Shown: positions 1-8,407 of the stretch, in pieces
Layout: every line of letters starts with the position of its first letter
Position numbering within the stretch: the first letter of the stretch is position 1
NCBI RefSeq assembly: GCF_007830495.1
Contig: NZ_VLKW01000001.1
Span: forward strand, 558,001-622,000
Origin: Pseudoduganella flava
GTDB taxonomy: Bacteria; Pseudomonadota; Gammaproteobacteria; Burkholderiales; Burkholderiaceae_D
Direction: 5' to 3'
DNA: 64,000 nt
The notes under the pieces: generated by a model
What the model was told of the DNA's origin: nothing
Databases searched by the model: none
What the model saw: the letters and a program-made list of their open reading frames with translations, nothing else
Program-made: the position numbers and the translations under genes

Positions 1-1
1 G

Positions 2-253
2 GCAGGCGTGAAGCGCGTGACCGACATCATGGCCGACATCACGGCGGCCAGCGTGGAGCAGAGCGCCGGCATCGAGCAGGTGAACGTCTCGATCACGCAA
101 ATGGACGACATCACGCAGCAGAACGCGGCGCTGGTGGAGCAGGCATCGGCCGCGGCCGCGTCGCTGCAGGAGCAGGCGGACGCGCTGGCGCAGGCAGTGT
201 CCGTGTTCCGCCTCGATACCGGGGCAGGGCGCGCGCTCGTGCCGCTGCGCTGA
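2..253 (+). CDS. methyl-accepting chemotaxis protein, C-terminal end (partial)
   Basis: The reading frame is open from the window edge, so only the last ~83 residues of the receptor are present. They are the distal end of the cytoplasmic signalling helix, with the typical Glu/Gln-rich pattern (VEQSAGIEQVNVSITQMDDI, then QQNAALVEQASAAAASLQEQ) found just before the C-terminus of MCPs that signal to CheA/CheW. The same motif closes the complete chemoreceptor at 59057-61033, so this is a second receptor of the same class. The ligand domain lies outside the window and specificity cannot be judged. Confidence 0.9.
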   Translation, partial: AGVKRVTDIMADITAASVEQSAGIEQVNVSITQMDDITQQNAALVEQASAAAASLQEQADALAQAVSVFRLDTGAGRALVPLR

Positions 254-357
254 CCGAACGGAGAGTGGCGGAGAGGGCGTCCTCGCGTCTTCGTGAATGT
301 GGTTAGAATGGCAGTAATGCCGTTTGCTTAAGCGCTTTGCTGCGCTGTAAGGGGGCT

Positions 358-382
358 GTAAGGGGGCCCCCTTACTGTTTTT
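358..382 (+). terminator. terminator-like hairpin ahead of acs
   Basis: GTAAGGGGG (358-366) is followed directly by its complement CCCCCTTAC (367-375), then TG and five T. This folds as a 7-bp stem with a GGCC loop. TGTAAGGGGG also occurs at 346-355, so two left arms could compete for the single right arm. It can end the chemoreceptor transcript or act as an attenuator, being only ~30 nt before the acs start. Confidence 0.5.
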
Positions 383-411
383 AGCAAACTACTACCACGA
401 TGGAGACAAGC

Positions 412-2427
412 ATGAACGCACCAAGTACCGCGCAAGGGACCGGCCAGGATACCGAACACCAGGGCCTCGTCGAGAACCGCATCTTCGCACCGCCGGCGCC
501 GTTCGCCGCGCAGGCCGCCGTCTCGGGGATGGAAGCGTACCAGGCGCTGTGCGCCGAAGCCGAGCGCGACTACGAAGGCTTCTGGGCCCGCCTGGCGCGC
601 GAGAACATCGAATGGCAGATGCCGTTCACCCGCACGCTCAACGAAGACAACGCGCCGTTCTACAAGTGGTTCGAGGACGGCAAGCTGAACGCCTCCTACA
701 ACTGCCTCGACCGCAATCTGAAGAACGGCAATGCGGACAAGACCGCGATCATCTTCGAAGCGGACGACGGCACCGTCACCAACGTCACCTACAAAGCGCT
801 GCACGAGAAGGTCTGCAAGTTCGCCAACGGCCTGAAGTCGCTGGGCATCAAGAAGGGCGACCGCGTGGTGATCTACATGAGCATGTCCGTCGAAGGCGTG
901 GCGGCGATGCAGGCCTGCGCCCGCATCGGCGCGACGCACTCCGTGGTATTCGGCGGCTTCTCCGCGAAGAGCCTGCAGGAACGCATCATCGACGCGGGCG
1001 CCGTGGCCGTGATCACGAACGACGAGCAGGTCCGCGGCGGCAAGCAGCTGCCGCTGAAGGCGATCGTCGACGAAGCGCTGGCGATGGGCGGCTGCGACAC
1101 GATCAGGAACGTCGTCGTGTACAAGCGCACGGGCGGCGCCATCAACTTCAAGGAAGGCCGCGACATCTGGCTGTCCGACCTCGTCGACCAGCAGAGCGCC
1201 GAGTGCGAGCCGGAGTGGGTGGAAGCGGAGCACCCGCTGTTCATCCTGTACACGTCCGGCTCGACCGGCACGCCGAAGGGCGTGCAGCACTCGACCGGCG
1301 GCTACCTGCTGTGGGCCGCGCTGACGATGAAGTGGACCTTCGACATCAAGCCGGACGACGTGTACTGGTGCACCGCCGACATCGGCTGGGTCACTGGCCA
1401 CACGTACATCACGTACGGCCCGACGGCCGTCGGCGCAACGCAGTTGATCTTCGAAGGCATCCCGACCTACCCGCACGCGGGCCGCTTCTGGGAAAACGTC
1501 GCGAAGCACAAGGTGACGATCTTCTACACGGCACCGACCGCGATCCGTTCGCTGATCAAGGCATCGGACGGCGACGAAAAGGTCCACCCGAAGAACTTCG
1601 ACATCTCCTCGCTGCGCCTGCTCGGCACCGTGGGTGAGCCGATCAATCCGGAAGCATGGATGTGGTACTACCGTAACGTGGGCCGCGAGCAGTGCCCGAT
1701 CGTCGACACGTTCTGGCAAACGGAAACGGGCGGCCACATGATCACGCCGCTGCCGGGCGCCACGCCGATGGTGCCGGGTTCCTGCACGTTGCCGCTGCCG
1801 GGCATCATGGCCGCGATCGTCGACGAAGCAGGCCACGACGTGCCGAACGGCCAGGGCGGCATCCTCGTCGTGAAGCGCCCATGGCCATCGATGATCCGCA
1901 CGATCTGGAACAACCCGGAGCGCTTCAAGGCCGGCTACTTCCCCGAGGAATTCGGCGGCCGCTACTACCTGGCCGGCGACGGCGCGATCCGCAACAAGGA
2001 CACGAGCTACTTCACGATCACGGGCCGCATCGACGACGTGCTGAACGTCTCGGGCCACCGCATGGGCACGATGGAAATCGAGTCCGCACTGGTCGCCAAC
2101 CCGCTGGTGGCGGAAGCTGCGGTGGTCGGCAAGCCGGACGACACGACGGGCGAATCGATCTGCGCATTCGTCGTACTCAAGCAGGCACGGCCTACTGGTG
2201 AGGAGGCTAAGAAGCTGGCCACGGAGCTGCGTAACTGGGTCGGCAAGGAGATCGGGCCGATCGCGAAGCCGAAGGAGATTCGGTTTGGCGACAACCTGCC
2301 GAAGACGCGGTCGGGCAAGATCATGCGGCGCTTGCTTCGGGTGCTGGCGAAGGGAGAGGCCATCACTCAAGACGTCTCCACGCTGGAGAATCCGGCGATT
2401 CTGGAGCAGCTCAAGGAGAGTGCCTGA
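412..2427 (+). CDS. acs: acetyl-CoA synthetase
   Basis: AMP-forming acetate-CoA ligase: acetate + ATP + CoA to acetyl-CoA + AMP + PPi, cytoplasmic acetate assimilation. The product is 671 aa, close to the family's ~650. Visible motifs are the ATP-binding loop [15 protein letters not shown] (~residue 280), the WQTETGGHM block, the GHR region of the mobile C-terminal domain ([15 protein letters not shown]), and the C-terminal [11 protein letters not shown] whose lysine is the acetylation-controlled catalytic residue in known Acs. I start at 412 because GGAGA lies 5-8 nt before that ATG; an in-frame ATG at 400 overlaps the ribosome site. It stands alone, followed by a REP-like repeat and tRNA-Ser. 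Confidence 0.97.
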   Translation: MNAPSTAQGTGQDTEHQGLVENRIFAPPAPFAAQAAVSGMEAYQALCAEAERDYEGFWARLARENIEWQMPFTRTLNEDNAPFYKWFEDGKLNASYNCLDRNLKNGNADKTAIIFEADDGTVTNVTYKALHEKVCKFANGLKSLGIKKGDRVVIYMSMSVEGVAAMQACARIGATHSVVFGGFSAKSLQERIIDAGAVAVITNDEQVRGGKQLPLKAIVDEALAMGGCDTIRNVVVYKRTGGAINFKEGRDIWLSDLVDQQSAECEPEWVEAEHPLFILYTSGSTGTPKGVQHSTGGYLLWAALTMKWTFDIKPDDVYWCTADIGWVTGHTYITYGPTAVGATQLIFEGIPTYPHAGRFWENVAKHKVTIFYTAPTAIRSLIKASDGDEKVHPKNFDISSLRLLGTVGEPINPEAWMWYYRNVGREQCPIVDTFWQTETGGHMITPLPGATPMVPGSCTLPLPGIMAAIVDEAGHDVPNGQGGILVVKRPWPSMIRTIWNNPERFKAGYFPEEFGGRYYLAGDGAIRNKDTSYFTITGRIDDVLNVSGHRMGTMEIESALVANPLVAEAAVVGKPDDTTGESICAFVVLKQARPTGEEAKKLATELRNWVGKEIGPIAKPKEIRFGDNLPKTRSGKIMRRLLRVLAKGEAITQDVSTLENPAILEQLKESA

Positions 2428-2463
2428 GGGGAGTTGTATGCGGCGAGCAGGCCGGCGGCGCGA

Positions 2464-2502
2464 GGGGACTGACCCCGGTTTTCGCGCTTGGGGTCTGTCC
2501 CC
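2464..2502. repeat. REP-like inverted repeat pair
   Basis: GGGGACTGACCCC (2464-2476) and GGGGTCTGTCCCC (2490-2502) are near-perfect inverted copies (one mismatch), and each is itself almost palindromic. A GGTTTTCGCGCTT spacer separates them. Palindromic units of this GGGGTC...CCCC form in an intergenic gap look like dispersed REP elements; only this pair is present in the window. Confidence 0.6.
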
Positions 2503-2614
2503 GGTTCCAAGTCTGCGGCTGCCGCACACCACACTGTGCGGCTTGCCCGCAAAAAACTTTGCACTCTTCAAGACACCTGCTATAATCTGCGGCTCTCGCG
2601 ATGCGGGAGATGCA

Positions 2615-2705
2615 GGAGAGATGGATGAGTGGTTTAAGTCGCACGCCTGGAAAGCGTGTATAGGTTCATAGCCTATCGGGGGTTCGAATCCCCCTCTCTC
2701 CGCCA
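2615..2705 (+). tRNA. tRNA-Ser (anticodon GGA)
   Basis: The 7-bp acceptor GGAGAGA (2615-2621) pairs with TCTCTCC (2695-2701), followed by discriminator G and an encoded CCA. Anticodon stem CACGC/GCGTG encloses loop CTGGAAA, anticodon GGA at 2649-2651, reading UCC/UCU serine codons. A long variable arm (class II) precedes the T arm GGGGGTTCGAATCCCCC. A strong terminator follows at 2721-2748, and the accessory island begins just beyond it. Confidence 0.97.
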
Positions 2706-2720
2706 GGAATACAAAAAAGA

Positions 2721-2748
2721 TGGCCACCTTCGGGTGGCCATTTTTTTT
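2721..2748 (+). terminator. rho-independent terminator of tRNA-Ser
   Basis: Perfect 8-bp stem TGGCCACC / GGTGGCCA with a TTCG tetraloop (2729-2732) and a run of eight T (2741-2748). The AAAAAA upstream makes it weakly bidirectional. Confidence 0.93.
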
Positions 2749-2850
2749 GTTTCATGGCGGAGAGAAGGAGGGCGCCTGCGCGCCCTCCGTGGGGGATTCG
2801 AAGACACGCGCTTACCAGCGCGGGGCTCTCCGAATCGCCCATTTGCCGCT

Positions 2851-2883
2851 GAAGGACTTGCCCGCCCAGCGGGCAAGTCCTTC
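2851..2883. repeat. 15-bp perfect inverted repeat
   Basis: GAAGGACTTGCCCGC (2851-2865) and GCGGGCAAGTCCTTC (2869-2883) are exact complements around CCA. There is no T-run on either side, so it is a palindromic element or weak hairpin between the tRNA terminator and the 3' end of the endonuclease gene. The 2749-2923 stretch holds no gene I can support. Confidence 0.6.
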
Positions 2884-2923
2884 AACGGCGCCGCGCGCCG
2901 AGGGCGCGCGTCGTCACCATAAA

Positions 2924-4333
2924 TCAGTTCTGTGCCTTCTTGAAGATCTCTTCACGATGGAAAGCCAAAAACACGGCCTGCTCAGGCTTGAACATCCCGA
3001 CGTTTCTTTGCGCCGAGATACCCCAGGCATTCAGCACAGCGGGATCAAGCAACCCCGAAACCAGCATCGTTCCGTCATCAGCAAACGAGATCAGTCCTCT
3101 ATCAAACAGATGGTCGACGTGAGGCGCGAGCAAAAGGCCGTTGCAGCCGTTTAGCTTCTCAACATCACTCGATGCCCCCCACGGCTTGATATGGCTTGCA
3201 CGTAAATGGCCGTGATCCGTTATGCCAGTCACACGGCATCCGCGCTCGTTTTTAGCGACGTTCAACTTAAAAATCCCTTGCCCACGCCGCGCCATCACAA
3301 GACTAGCCTTTTCGGTCGGCCCGATATCAGTTCTGCCTTCTATCGCCTTTTCAATCTGCTCGTCATTCCTGGTGAGGTCGCCTGTTACCGCTGTTAGCCT
3401 GGCGTAAGCGGTCGTGTATTGAGTCCCCAGCAAGCTAATGAGAACGTCAGCAAGCGCCAGAGGCACCTCCGCGAGATAGACACTTTGAAGACCGTCGCCG
3501 GTCCGTTGCAAGGGCGAGTACTTAGGTGGTAGATGTTCGCGAAGTAGCTCGATATGGTCCTTCGGTCGGATAGGGTGGGGCAGCTCTCTAAATTCCACTG
3601 GTACTTGCCAGCCTTCGTCAGCCCAGTACGCTCCGGAGGTATCGAATGGCTTCGGTGCCGCATGCGCAGTGCCCGTGGCCACACCTATCGCTTTTATCTT
3701 CGTGTCGCAGAACGAGAAGATGACATCGCCCGGCCGAACGTCGACCATATTTTCATAGAATTTGTTTGCGGCGCCGTCTGCACGTGTCTTAGGCGACCAC
3801 AGAAAACCGCCTAGGGTCTCGTCCCTGTACGTCTGATTTTGGTTCACCCACCAATACGCACGGGGGACTGATGTCGCGGGCACAATTGAAAGGCTCCCGA
3901 GCTGCTCAGCCCATCTTCTCACCTGTGGAGCATTTAGTTCTAGCTCAGTCTTCCACTTGATTCTTGGGGACCCGCCTACCGTGCTTGTGGCGGCGATCAG
4001 CTCAGCGAATTCTTCGCTGGTCCAAGTATGATTTCTTGCGGCGGATGTCATTGTCTCCACAGGGAACGCCCAATCGAAGCTGGCATCGAGCGTCCAAGCG
4101 TTCCGAAATGGGACGGCGGCAGTGAGGGACAAGGGAGGAAGGTCGCAGCGGTAACACGCATAATCGACTCCTGACTGCACCTGCCCGAAGAACTGAGCAT
4201 GAGTTTCCCAATTTGATATTCCTATCGCTGCCCCAGCATCACGATACTGGAAAGGTTGTATGCGTCCCTTTCCTTCAACTGCACGCGCGTTGTACCAGCC
4301 CAGCAGCGCACTTACCGCATCTTGTATCTTCAT
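2924..4333 (-). CDS. EVE-HNH endonuclease, probable modification-dependent restriction enzyme
   Basis: 469 aa. The C-terminus (~365-417) is an HNH nuclease of the HNH_2 type: GCRVTG, then ASHIKPW, then NGLLLAPHVDHLFDRG, with the His/Asn/His metal-site residues kept. The middle (~159-300), starting YWWVNQNQT and including FYENMVDVRPGDVIFSF and IGVATG, looks like an EVE/PUA-fold modified-base reader. EVE-HNH fusions such as VcaM4I cut DNA containing 5-methylcytosine, so defence against modified foreign DNA is the likely role. The first ~150 residues are unassigned. No methyltransferase neighbours it, which fits type IV restriction. The gene is clearly lower in GC than the flanking chromosome, suggesting transfer. 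The ATG has no strong ribosome site. Confidence 0.8.
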   Translation of the reverse strand: MKIQDAVSALLGWYNARAVEGKGRIQPFQYRDAGAAIGISNWETHAQFFGQVQSGVDYACYRCDLPPLSLTAAVPFRNAWTLDASFDWAFPVETMTSAARNHTWTSEEFAELIAATSTVGGSPRIKWKTELELNAPQVRRWAEQLGSLSIVPATSVPRAYWWVNQNQTYRDETLGGFLWSPKTRADGAANKFYENMVDVRPGDVIFSFCDTKIKAIGVATGTAHAAPKPFDTSGAYWADEGWQVPVEFRELPHPIRPKDHIELLREHLPPKYSPLQRTGDGLQSVYLAEVPLALADVLISLLGTQYTTAYARLTAVTGDLTRNDEQIEKAIEGRTDIGPTEKASLVMARRGQGIFKLNVAKNERGCRVTGITDHGHLRASHIKPWGASSDVEKLNGCNGLLLAPHVDHLFDRGLISFADDGTMLVSGLLDPAVLNAWGISAQRNVGMFKPEQAVFLAFHREEIFKKAQN

Positions 4334-4573
4334 TTTCTAAAAGTTGGTTTCAACGATTAGAAAATATTACTCGAAGTCATCTACTCTGTGTCACAAGATG
4401 TGACTGTGAGTATGGTCCACCCAAACTCGACCGATTAAGGCAACTGGAACAATCCGAGCCCAAAGCCAGTTGAGCGAGACCTTTTGGTCCCGGAAGAGGT
4501 CCAGTTGCTCTTAAATTCTTGTTAGAATGGTCACTTTGCTTCGTCGATACCGCCCGCTAAAGGAGTCCGTGCG

Positions 4574-5149
4574 ATGCAACCAGTGATCGTTATGGGAGAC
4601 AAGACCAGTCATGGAGGCACCGTCATCACATGCTCATCCATGTCCGACACTCATGGAAAAGGCTGGGCTCGAGTAGGCGACAAGGTCGCGTGCCCGCGGT
4701 GCAAAGGCATCTTTCCCATTGCCGAAGGAGACTCAACCTTGACGGATGATGGCCTGCCCGTGGCGTACCACGGCTGTAAGGTCGCGTGTGGCGCTTCCCT
4801 GATTTCTGGCCAGCTCTCTACGTTCACGAATCAGGCGAAAAGCGCTGGCTCAGCCTCAGGCAGCGACGCAGATAGTCGCCTGAGCGAGAAGTTCGGTTTC
4901 ATTGGCGCGGGAATCGCAGGCGCGTACGAGGACGAGCCATTGGACAGTGCCGGGCAGCGCTTCCGAGGTCGGTTTCAGCTGCTTGACGCTAGCACTGGCG
5001 AGCCCATTTCAGGACAGGCAGCGCGCTTACGTACCACAAGCGGGCAGGTCATCAGCACCACTACCGATTCTGACGGTTTTACGCAGTGGGTCGAGCGCGA
5101 AGCACGGGAGACTTTGGCTTTTGATCTCAACGACGAGGAGGATAAATGA
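4574..5149 (+). CDS. PAAR-domain protein with C-terminal extension (T6SS spike tip)
   Basis: 191 aa. Residues ~1-85 form a PAAR domain: GDKTSHGGTVITCSS, ARVGDKVACPRCKGIFPI and YHGCKVACGASLISG, the Cys/His pattern that builds the zinc-bound cone on VgrG. Residues ~130-185 form a small beta-rich extension (GRFQLLDASTGEPISG) like the transthyretin/Ig-like segments that follow PAAR in effector carriers. RBS AAAGGAG precedes the ATG. The stop overlaps the next start (ATGA), so it is coupled to the nuclease gene and probably delivers it. No T6SS core genes lie in the window. Confidence 0.87.
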   Translation: MQPVIVMGDKTSHGGTVITCSSMSDTHGKGWARVGDKVACPRCKGIFPIAEGDSTLTDDGLPVAYHGCKVACGASLISGQLSTFTNQAKSAGSASGSDADSRLSEKFGFIGAGIAGAYEDEPLDSAGQRFRGRFQLLDASTGEPISGQAARLRTTSGQVISTTTDSDGFTQWVEREARETLAFDLNDEEDK

Positions 5150-5874
5150 CCGGCCCCGGTTCATCCCTTCCTCCCTTGGGAAGTGGAGGAATGTCTCCAG
5201 AGGGAACGACGACAACGGTCAGGATCCATCGGCCCGGCCTGGAACCGGAGGACCAGAAAGTACTGTGTTCTGCCATTTGCAAGTGCAAGGACACACCCGG
5301 TATCGGAAAGGATGGGCGCTCTCTCAAGCAGTCGTGCGTGTCCGGCAGACTTAAGGCGCTTGACGAGGCCTTGGCGCACCGAAGCATCTACAAACCGGAA
5401 GTCAACTACGACATGACGCAGCGGCCACCGGCGCCGATCATGGATAGCAGCGTCGGCACGAAGGGACACGATTGGCTGCCGGGCTGGATCAGGAAGTACT
5501 GGGAGACGCCGCCCGAAGGTGGCCGCCGCAGGCCGCCCTTTCAGCCCGGCGAAGGCTTCATCCGTCGGCCTGACGTTGTGATCGTCAAAGACCCTGCACA
5601 GCCGCCAACGCAGGACAACATCAAGAAAATTGTCGAGATAAAATTCCCGCCGGATAAACCGAATCGCGAGCAGACGTTCGCTTATGCCCGGATCGCTGAC
5701 GACGAAAGTAAAGTCGAGGTCATGGGGCCTGACGATTGCAACTGCTCGCAGCCGGAATCGGAATCCAATAAAGTGCCGGCAGAGCAGCTCGGGCCGGCAG
5801 CCGCTGCTGCGGGAGCGCTGCTCTATTTTCTGCTAACAAGACGGCCGCCACCGCGGCCGGTAATGGGATTCTGA
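5146..5874 (+). CDS. VRR-NUC-type T6SS nuclease effector
   Basis: 242 aa, coupled to the PAAR gene by a 4-nt overlap. The core (~145-190) reads RRPDVVIVKD, a spacer, then KKIVEIKFPPDKP and EQTFAYARIA. This is the PD-(D/E)xK arrangement of VRR-NUC nucleases (Asp, then E-x-K, then a Gln helix), as in the TseV antibacterial T6SS effectors of Salmonella. A Cys-rich stretch (CSAICKCKD) and a short hydrophobic C-terminal segment (AAAAAGALLYFLL) are also visible. The expected role is DNA cleavage in competing bacteria after injection. Assignment rests on motif and on the PAAR/DUF3396 context. Confidence 0.8.
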   Translation: MTGPGSSLPPLGSGGMSPEGTTTTVRIHRPGLEPEDQKVLCSAICKCKDTPGIGKDGRSLKQSCVSGRLKALDEALAHRSIYKPEVNYDMTQRPPAPIMDSSVGTKGHDWLPGWIRKYWETPPEGGRRRPPFQPGEGFIRRPDVVIVKDPAQPPTQDNIKKIVEIKFPPDKPNREQTFAYARIADDESKVEVMGPDDCNCSQPESESNKVPAEQLGPAAAAAGALLYFLLTRRPPPRPVMGF

Positions 5875-5878
5875 GGCC

Positions 5879-6958
5879 ATGAGCGAACTCCCCTATGACC
5901 CTGTCCAGTTGATGCGCGAGCATCCCGAGCAAATGCGTGTTCCCGGCGCCCTGATGTCGAAGAAAGGGCCGCAGGATTACGTCGGCTGCGTTCCTGCGAT
6001 CACTGGAACGCTGTTCTTTAAGGGCGCCCATTTGCCGGAGGTGCGTGAGGCCATCTGCAACTGCTTCGACTTGTACGCTGCACTAGCCGGAGACCGCCTG
6101 ACATGGCTGTGGCGCGATGAGCCACCCGTGGGCCCAGATAAATACGCGTACACACAGGCTCCGTCGCTACGCGAAATGATGAAGCAACTGCGTGAAAATG
6201 ACTTCACCGGGTTCACCTACGTTAGCGGGACTCAGCCTCACGATGCCGGCGAGTGGGAGTTCAGTGTTTTTGGTTTGCGTGGCTGGCAGGCCGACATGGG
6301 TGACTGGGGCCTCAGCGCGTTGCGGTTCGCCATGCCGCTGCTTCAGGTCGAAGACAACCCGACCGTTTTTCAGTCCCTGTTCGTTTCCTTCGCCACCCGC
6401 TTGCGGGCGATACATGGCCATGGTGGACACGGCCTGGTGCTGTCGGCCGTGCGCGTGGATGAGAATCAGCCTTTCGAAGCCTTCATGAGCGCTAAGCTGA
6501 ACGGCCTCGACGTCGGCGACACGTCGCTCGCGTGTAAGCACGCGCATGAAGGCATCAAGACGGTATCTTGGCTCACCGCGATAAGCCAGGAGATCGTCGA
6601 AGAAATCGGTGGGCTCCCGGCGATTCGTTCGGAGCTGCCGCTGGACTGGTTCGCGCTGTACGACTATAAAAGCGGAATTGTGATCCAGTCAGGACCGAAG
6701 CCGGAAGCCGCGCCCGTCGATGTCGATCCCCGTCCTGCACGTCTGGTACTGCCAAACGCGTTGCTCAGACCTTTTCGTGCGCCTAAGGTGGCCCTGCACA
6801 CTGGATCAAAGTATGGTGAACCAAGGATTGTCGGCTTGACTGCGGACCAGTGGCTGAAGCGTTTCGACGTGGAGGAGGGCGAGATAATTGCATATAAGCG
6901 GAAGCTGCTGGATGAGCCGAAGCTATCTGAAACCTCGACGTTACCGGCGCGGCTTTGA
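5879..6958 (+). CDS. DUF3396 family T6SS immunity protein
   Basis: 359 aa, starting 4 nt after the nuclease stop. The sequence matches the DUF3396 family (type VI immunity proteins): SLREMMKQLRENDFTGFTYVSG, FSVFGLRGWQAD, an aromatic and acidic core, and LPLDWFALYDYKSGIVIQSG. No signal peptide is visible, in keeping with neutralising a cytoplasmic nuclease. DUF3396 proteins are the known partners of VRR-NUC (TseV) effectors, so this third gene supports the effector assignment. Expected action: direct binding and block of the nuclease active site. Confidence 0.84.
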   Translation: MSELPYDPVQLMREHPEQMRVPGALMSKKGPQDYVGCVPAITGTLFFKGAHLPEVREAICNCFDLYAALAGDRLTWLWRDEPPVGPDKYAYTQAPSLREMMKQLRENDFTGFTYVSGTQPHDAGEWEFSVFGLRGWQADMGDWGLSALRFAMPLLQVEDNPTVFQSLFVSFATRLRAIHGHGGHGLVLSAVRVDENQPFEAFMSAKLNGLDVGDTSLACKHAHEGIKTVSWLTAISQEIVEEIGGLPAIRSELPLDWFALYDYKSGIVIQSGPKPEAAPVDVDPRPARLVLPNALLRPFRAPKVALHTGSKYGEPRIVGLTADQWLKRFDVEEGEIIAYKRKLLDEPKLSETSTLPARL

Positions 6959-7325
6959 GCCAGCAGCGGCTTGCCGCACGAGTGCTGAAGCACGAGAGTG
7001 CCGGCGTGGCGGCAGCTCATGCCTCGCTAGGCCACGTGATCGCCATCGGATGGCCAGGACGCTCGGCGTGCACGTCGCCCAATGGCGCTATGCGTCGAAG
7101 GCGCGCGTTGTGGCACCACCTCGACGTCTCTACGCCACTCTCCGGTGCGACACTACTCAACGGCACCGCTCACGCCAACCCGCCTTCCCCGCGGCTCTGC
7201 TTCGCCCGCCCGATAACCGGAACAGCTGAGCATCAAGCTGCTTGACCCCCACCGCGTCCGGGTTCATCCTGTCATCCACCCGTCGACGCCCCTAGCGCCG
7301 ACGCCACCGCTACCACGGAGCCCAG
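6959..7325. other. intergenic, no gene seen
   Basis: 367 bases between the immunity gene and the first VOC gene. Short open frames here have no ribosome site, domain or codon bias worth calling. It probably marks the right-hand border of the lower-GC island. Confidence 0.6.
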
Positions 7326-7790
7326 ATGAACCTGCGTGCGAGATGTGCGATACCGATATGCTTGACCATCCTGCTGTCCGCCAGCATAACGGCCGCCGCC
7401 GCTGAACCCACCGGCCACGTCACCGGCATCGGCGGCATCTTCTTCAAGGCACAAGACCCCAAGGCACTGGCAAAGTGGTACCGCGACACGCTCGGCCTGC
7501 CGCTTCAGCCATGGAGCGGCGCGCTGCTGCGCTATGACGCGCCGGATCATCCGCCGAAGCTGACGTGGCAAGCCTTCCCGGCCAGCACGACGTACTTCGC
7601 ACCGTCCACCAACACCTTCATGATCAACTTCGCCGTCGACGACATGGAGGCACTGCTCGCACGTCTCGCCACGCGTGGCGTGATGCCCTTGAAGCGCAGC
7701 GACGACGACCCTAACGGCAAGTTCGCCTGGATCCTCGACCCCGAGGGGAACAAAGTCGAGCTGTGGGAGCCCAAACGCGCAACCCCCTGA
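7326..7790 (+). CDS. secreted VOC (glyoxalase/bleomycin-resistance) family protein
   Basis: 154 aa. A cleavable signal peptide (~1-25, ending SITAAAAEP) is followed by one VOC domain: GIGGIFFKAQDPKALAKWYR, then MINFAVDDMEALLARL, then FAWILDPEGNKVELWEP, the strand pattern that carries the metal-binding His/Glu of this superfamily; the final Glu is present in KVELWEP. Export to the periplasm is unusual for a glyoxalase-like enzyme. Substrate unknown. It is followed 24 nt later by a second VOC gene, probably in the same transcript. Confidence 0.8.
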   Translation: MNLRARCAIPICLTILLSASITAAAAEPTGHVTGIGGIFFKAQDPKALAKWYRDTLGLPLQPWSGALLRYDAPDHPPKLTWQAFPASTTYFAPSTNTFMINFAVDDMEALLARLATRGVMPLKRSDDDPNGKFAWILDPEGNKVELWEPKRATP

Positions 7791-7814
7791 CGTAACCACC
7801 ACCGGAGAACGAAC

Positions 7815-8294
7815 ATGCAAAGCAAGAACACCGTTTGTTTGTGGTACAACGGCACCGCCGAAGAAGCAGCCAACTTCTACGCAAAGACCTTCCCGGACAG
7901 CGCAGTCACCGCGGTCCACCGCGCCCCCGGCGACTACCCCGACGGCAAGCTGGGCGACGTGCTCACCGTCGAGTTCACCGTGATGGGCATTCCCTGCATC
8001 GGCCTGAATGGCGGGCCGGCGTTCTCGCACACCGAAGCCTTCTCGTTCCAGGTCGCCACCGACAACCAGGAAGAAACCGATCGCCTGTGGAACGCGATCG
8101 TCGACAACGGCGGGCAGGAAAGCGCGTGCGGCTGGTGCAAGGACAAGTGGGGCCTGTCGTGGCAGATCACGCCGCGCATCCTGATCGACGCGTTCACCGA
8201 TCCGGACCGCGTCGCGGCCAAGCGCGCGTTCGATGCGATGATGGACATGAAGAAGATCGACATCGCGACGATCGAGAAGGCCTGGCGCGGCTGA
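7815..8294 (+). CDS. PhnB-like VOC family protein
   Basis: 159 aa cytoplasmic protein of the PhnB/3-demethylubiquinone-9 3-methyltransferase-like VOC group: NTVCLWYNGTAEEAANFYAKTF at the start, FTVMGIPCIGLNGGPAF, then CGWCKDKWGLSWQITP. Members are small dimeric proteins of mostly unknown reaction. RBS GGAGAA lies before the ATG. It shares a transcript direction with the preceding VOC gene and ends before the repeat-rich promoter of the sugar operon. Confidence 0.85.
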   Translation: MQSKNTVCLWYNGTAEEAANFYAKTFPDSAVTAVHRAPGDYPDGKLGDVLTVEFTVMGIPCIGLNGGPAFSHTEAFSFQVATDNQEETDRLWNAIVDNGGQESACGWCKDKWGLSWQITPRILIDAFTDPDRVAAKRAFDAMMDMKKIDIATIEKAWRG

Positions 8295-8337
8295 CGCGCC
8301 CTTGGCCAGCAGCAGGGCCGGCTGGTCACAATCAAAA

Positions 8338-8407
8338 GATTGCGCAACCATATCTCTTTGATAGTGTGATATCGTTGCGCAACCATTTTATTTGATTGCG
8401 CAACCAT
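8338..8407 (+). promoter_or_regulatory. triple operator-like repeat before the ExuT/GH43 operon
   Basis: TTGCGCAACCAT occurs three times exactly: 8340-8351, 8375-8386 and 8396-8407. Copies 1 and 3 are identical over 14 nt (GATTGCGCAACCAT). The TTGCGCAA core is a perfect palindrome, as expected for a dimeric repressor of LacI type. Spacing is 35 and 21 bp. The third copy runs into the ATG of the transporter gene at 8406. Confidence 0.7.

Noticed and set aside
328-2727. 799-codon open frame on the minus strand over acs and tRNA-Ser
   Set aside because: It is the antisense of a certain acs gene in high-GC DNA, and its start region is just the reverse complement of the tRNA.
2673-2885. Short minus-strand frame ending GDSNPR
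   Set aside because: Its conserved-looking end is the reverse complement of the tRNA-Ser T arm and acceptor, a common false protein.
6955-7245. 96-codon plus-strand frame after the DUF3396 gene
   Set aside because: No ribosome site, low-complexity sequence and a competing frame of similar length; treated as intergenic.
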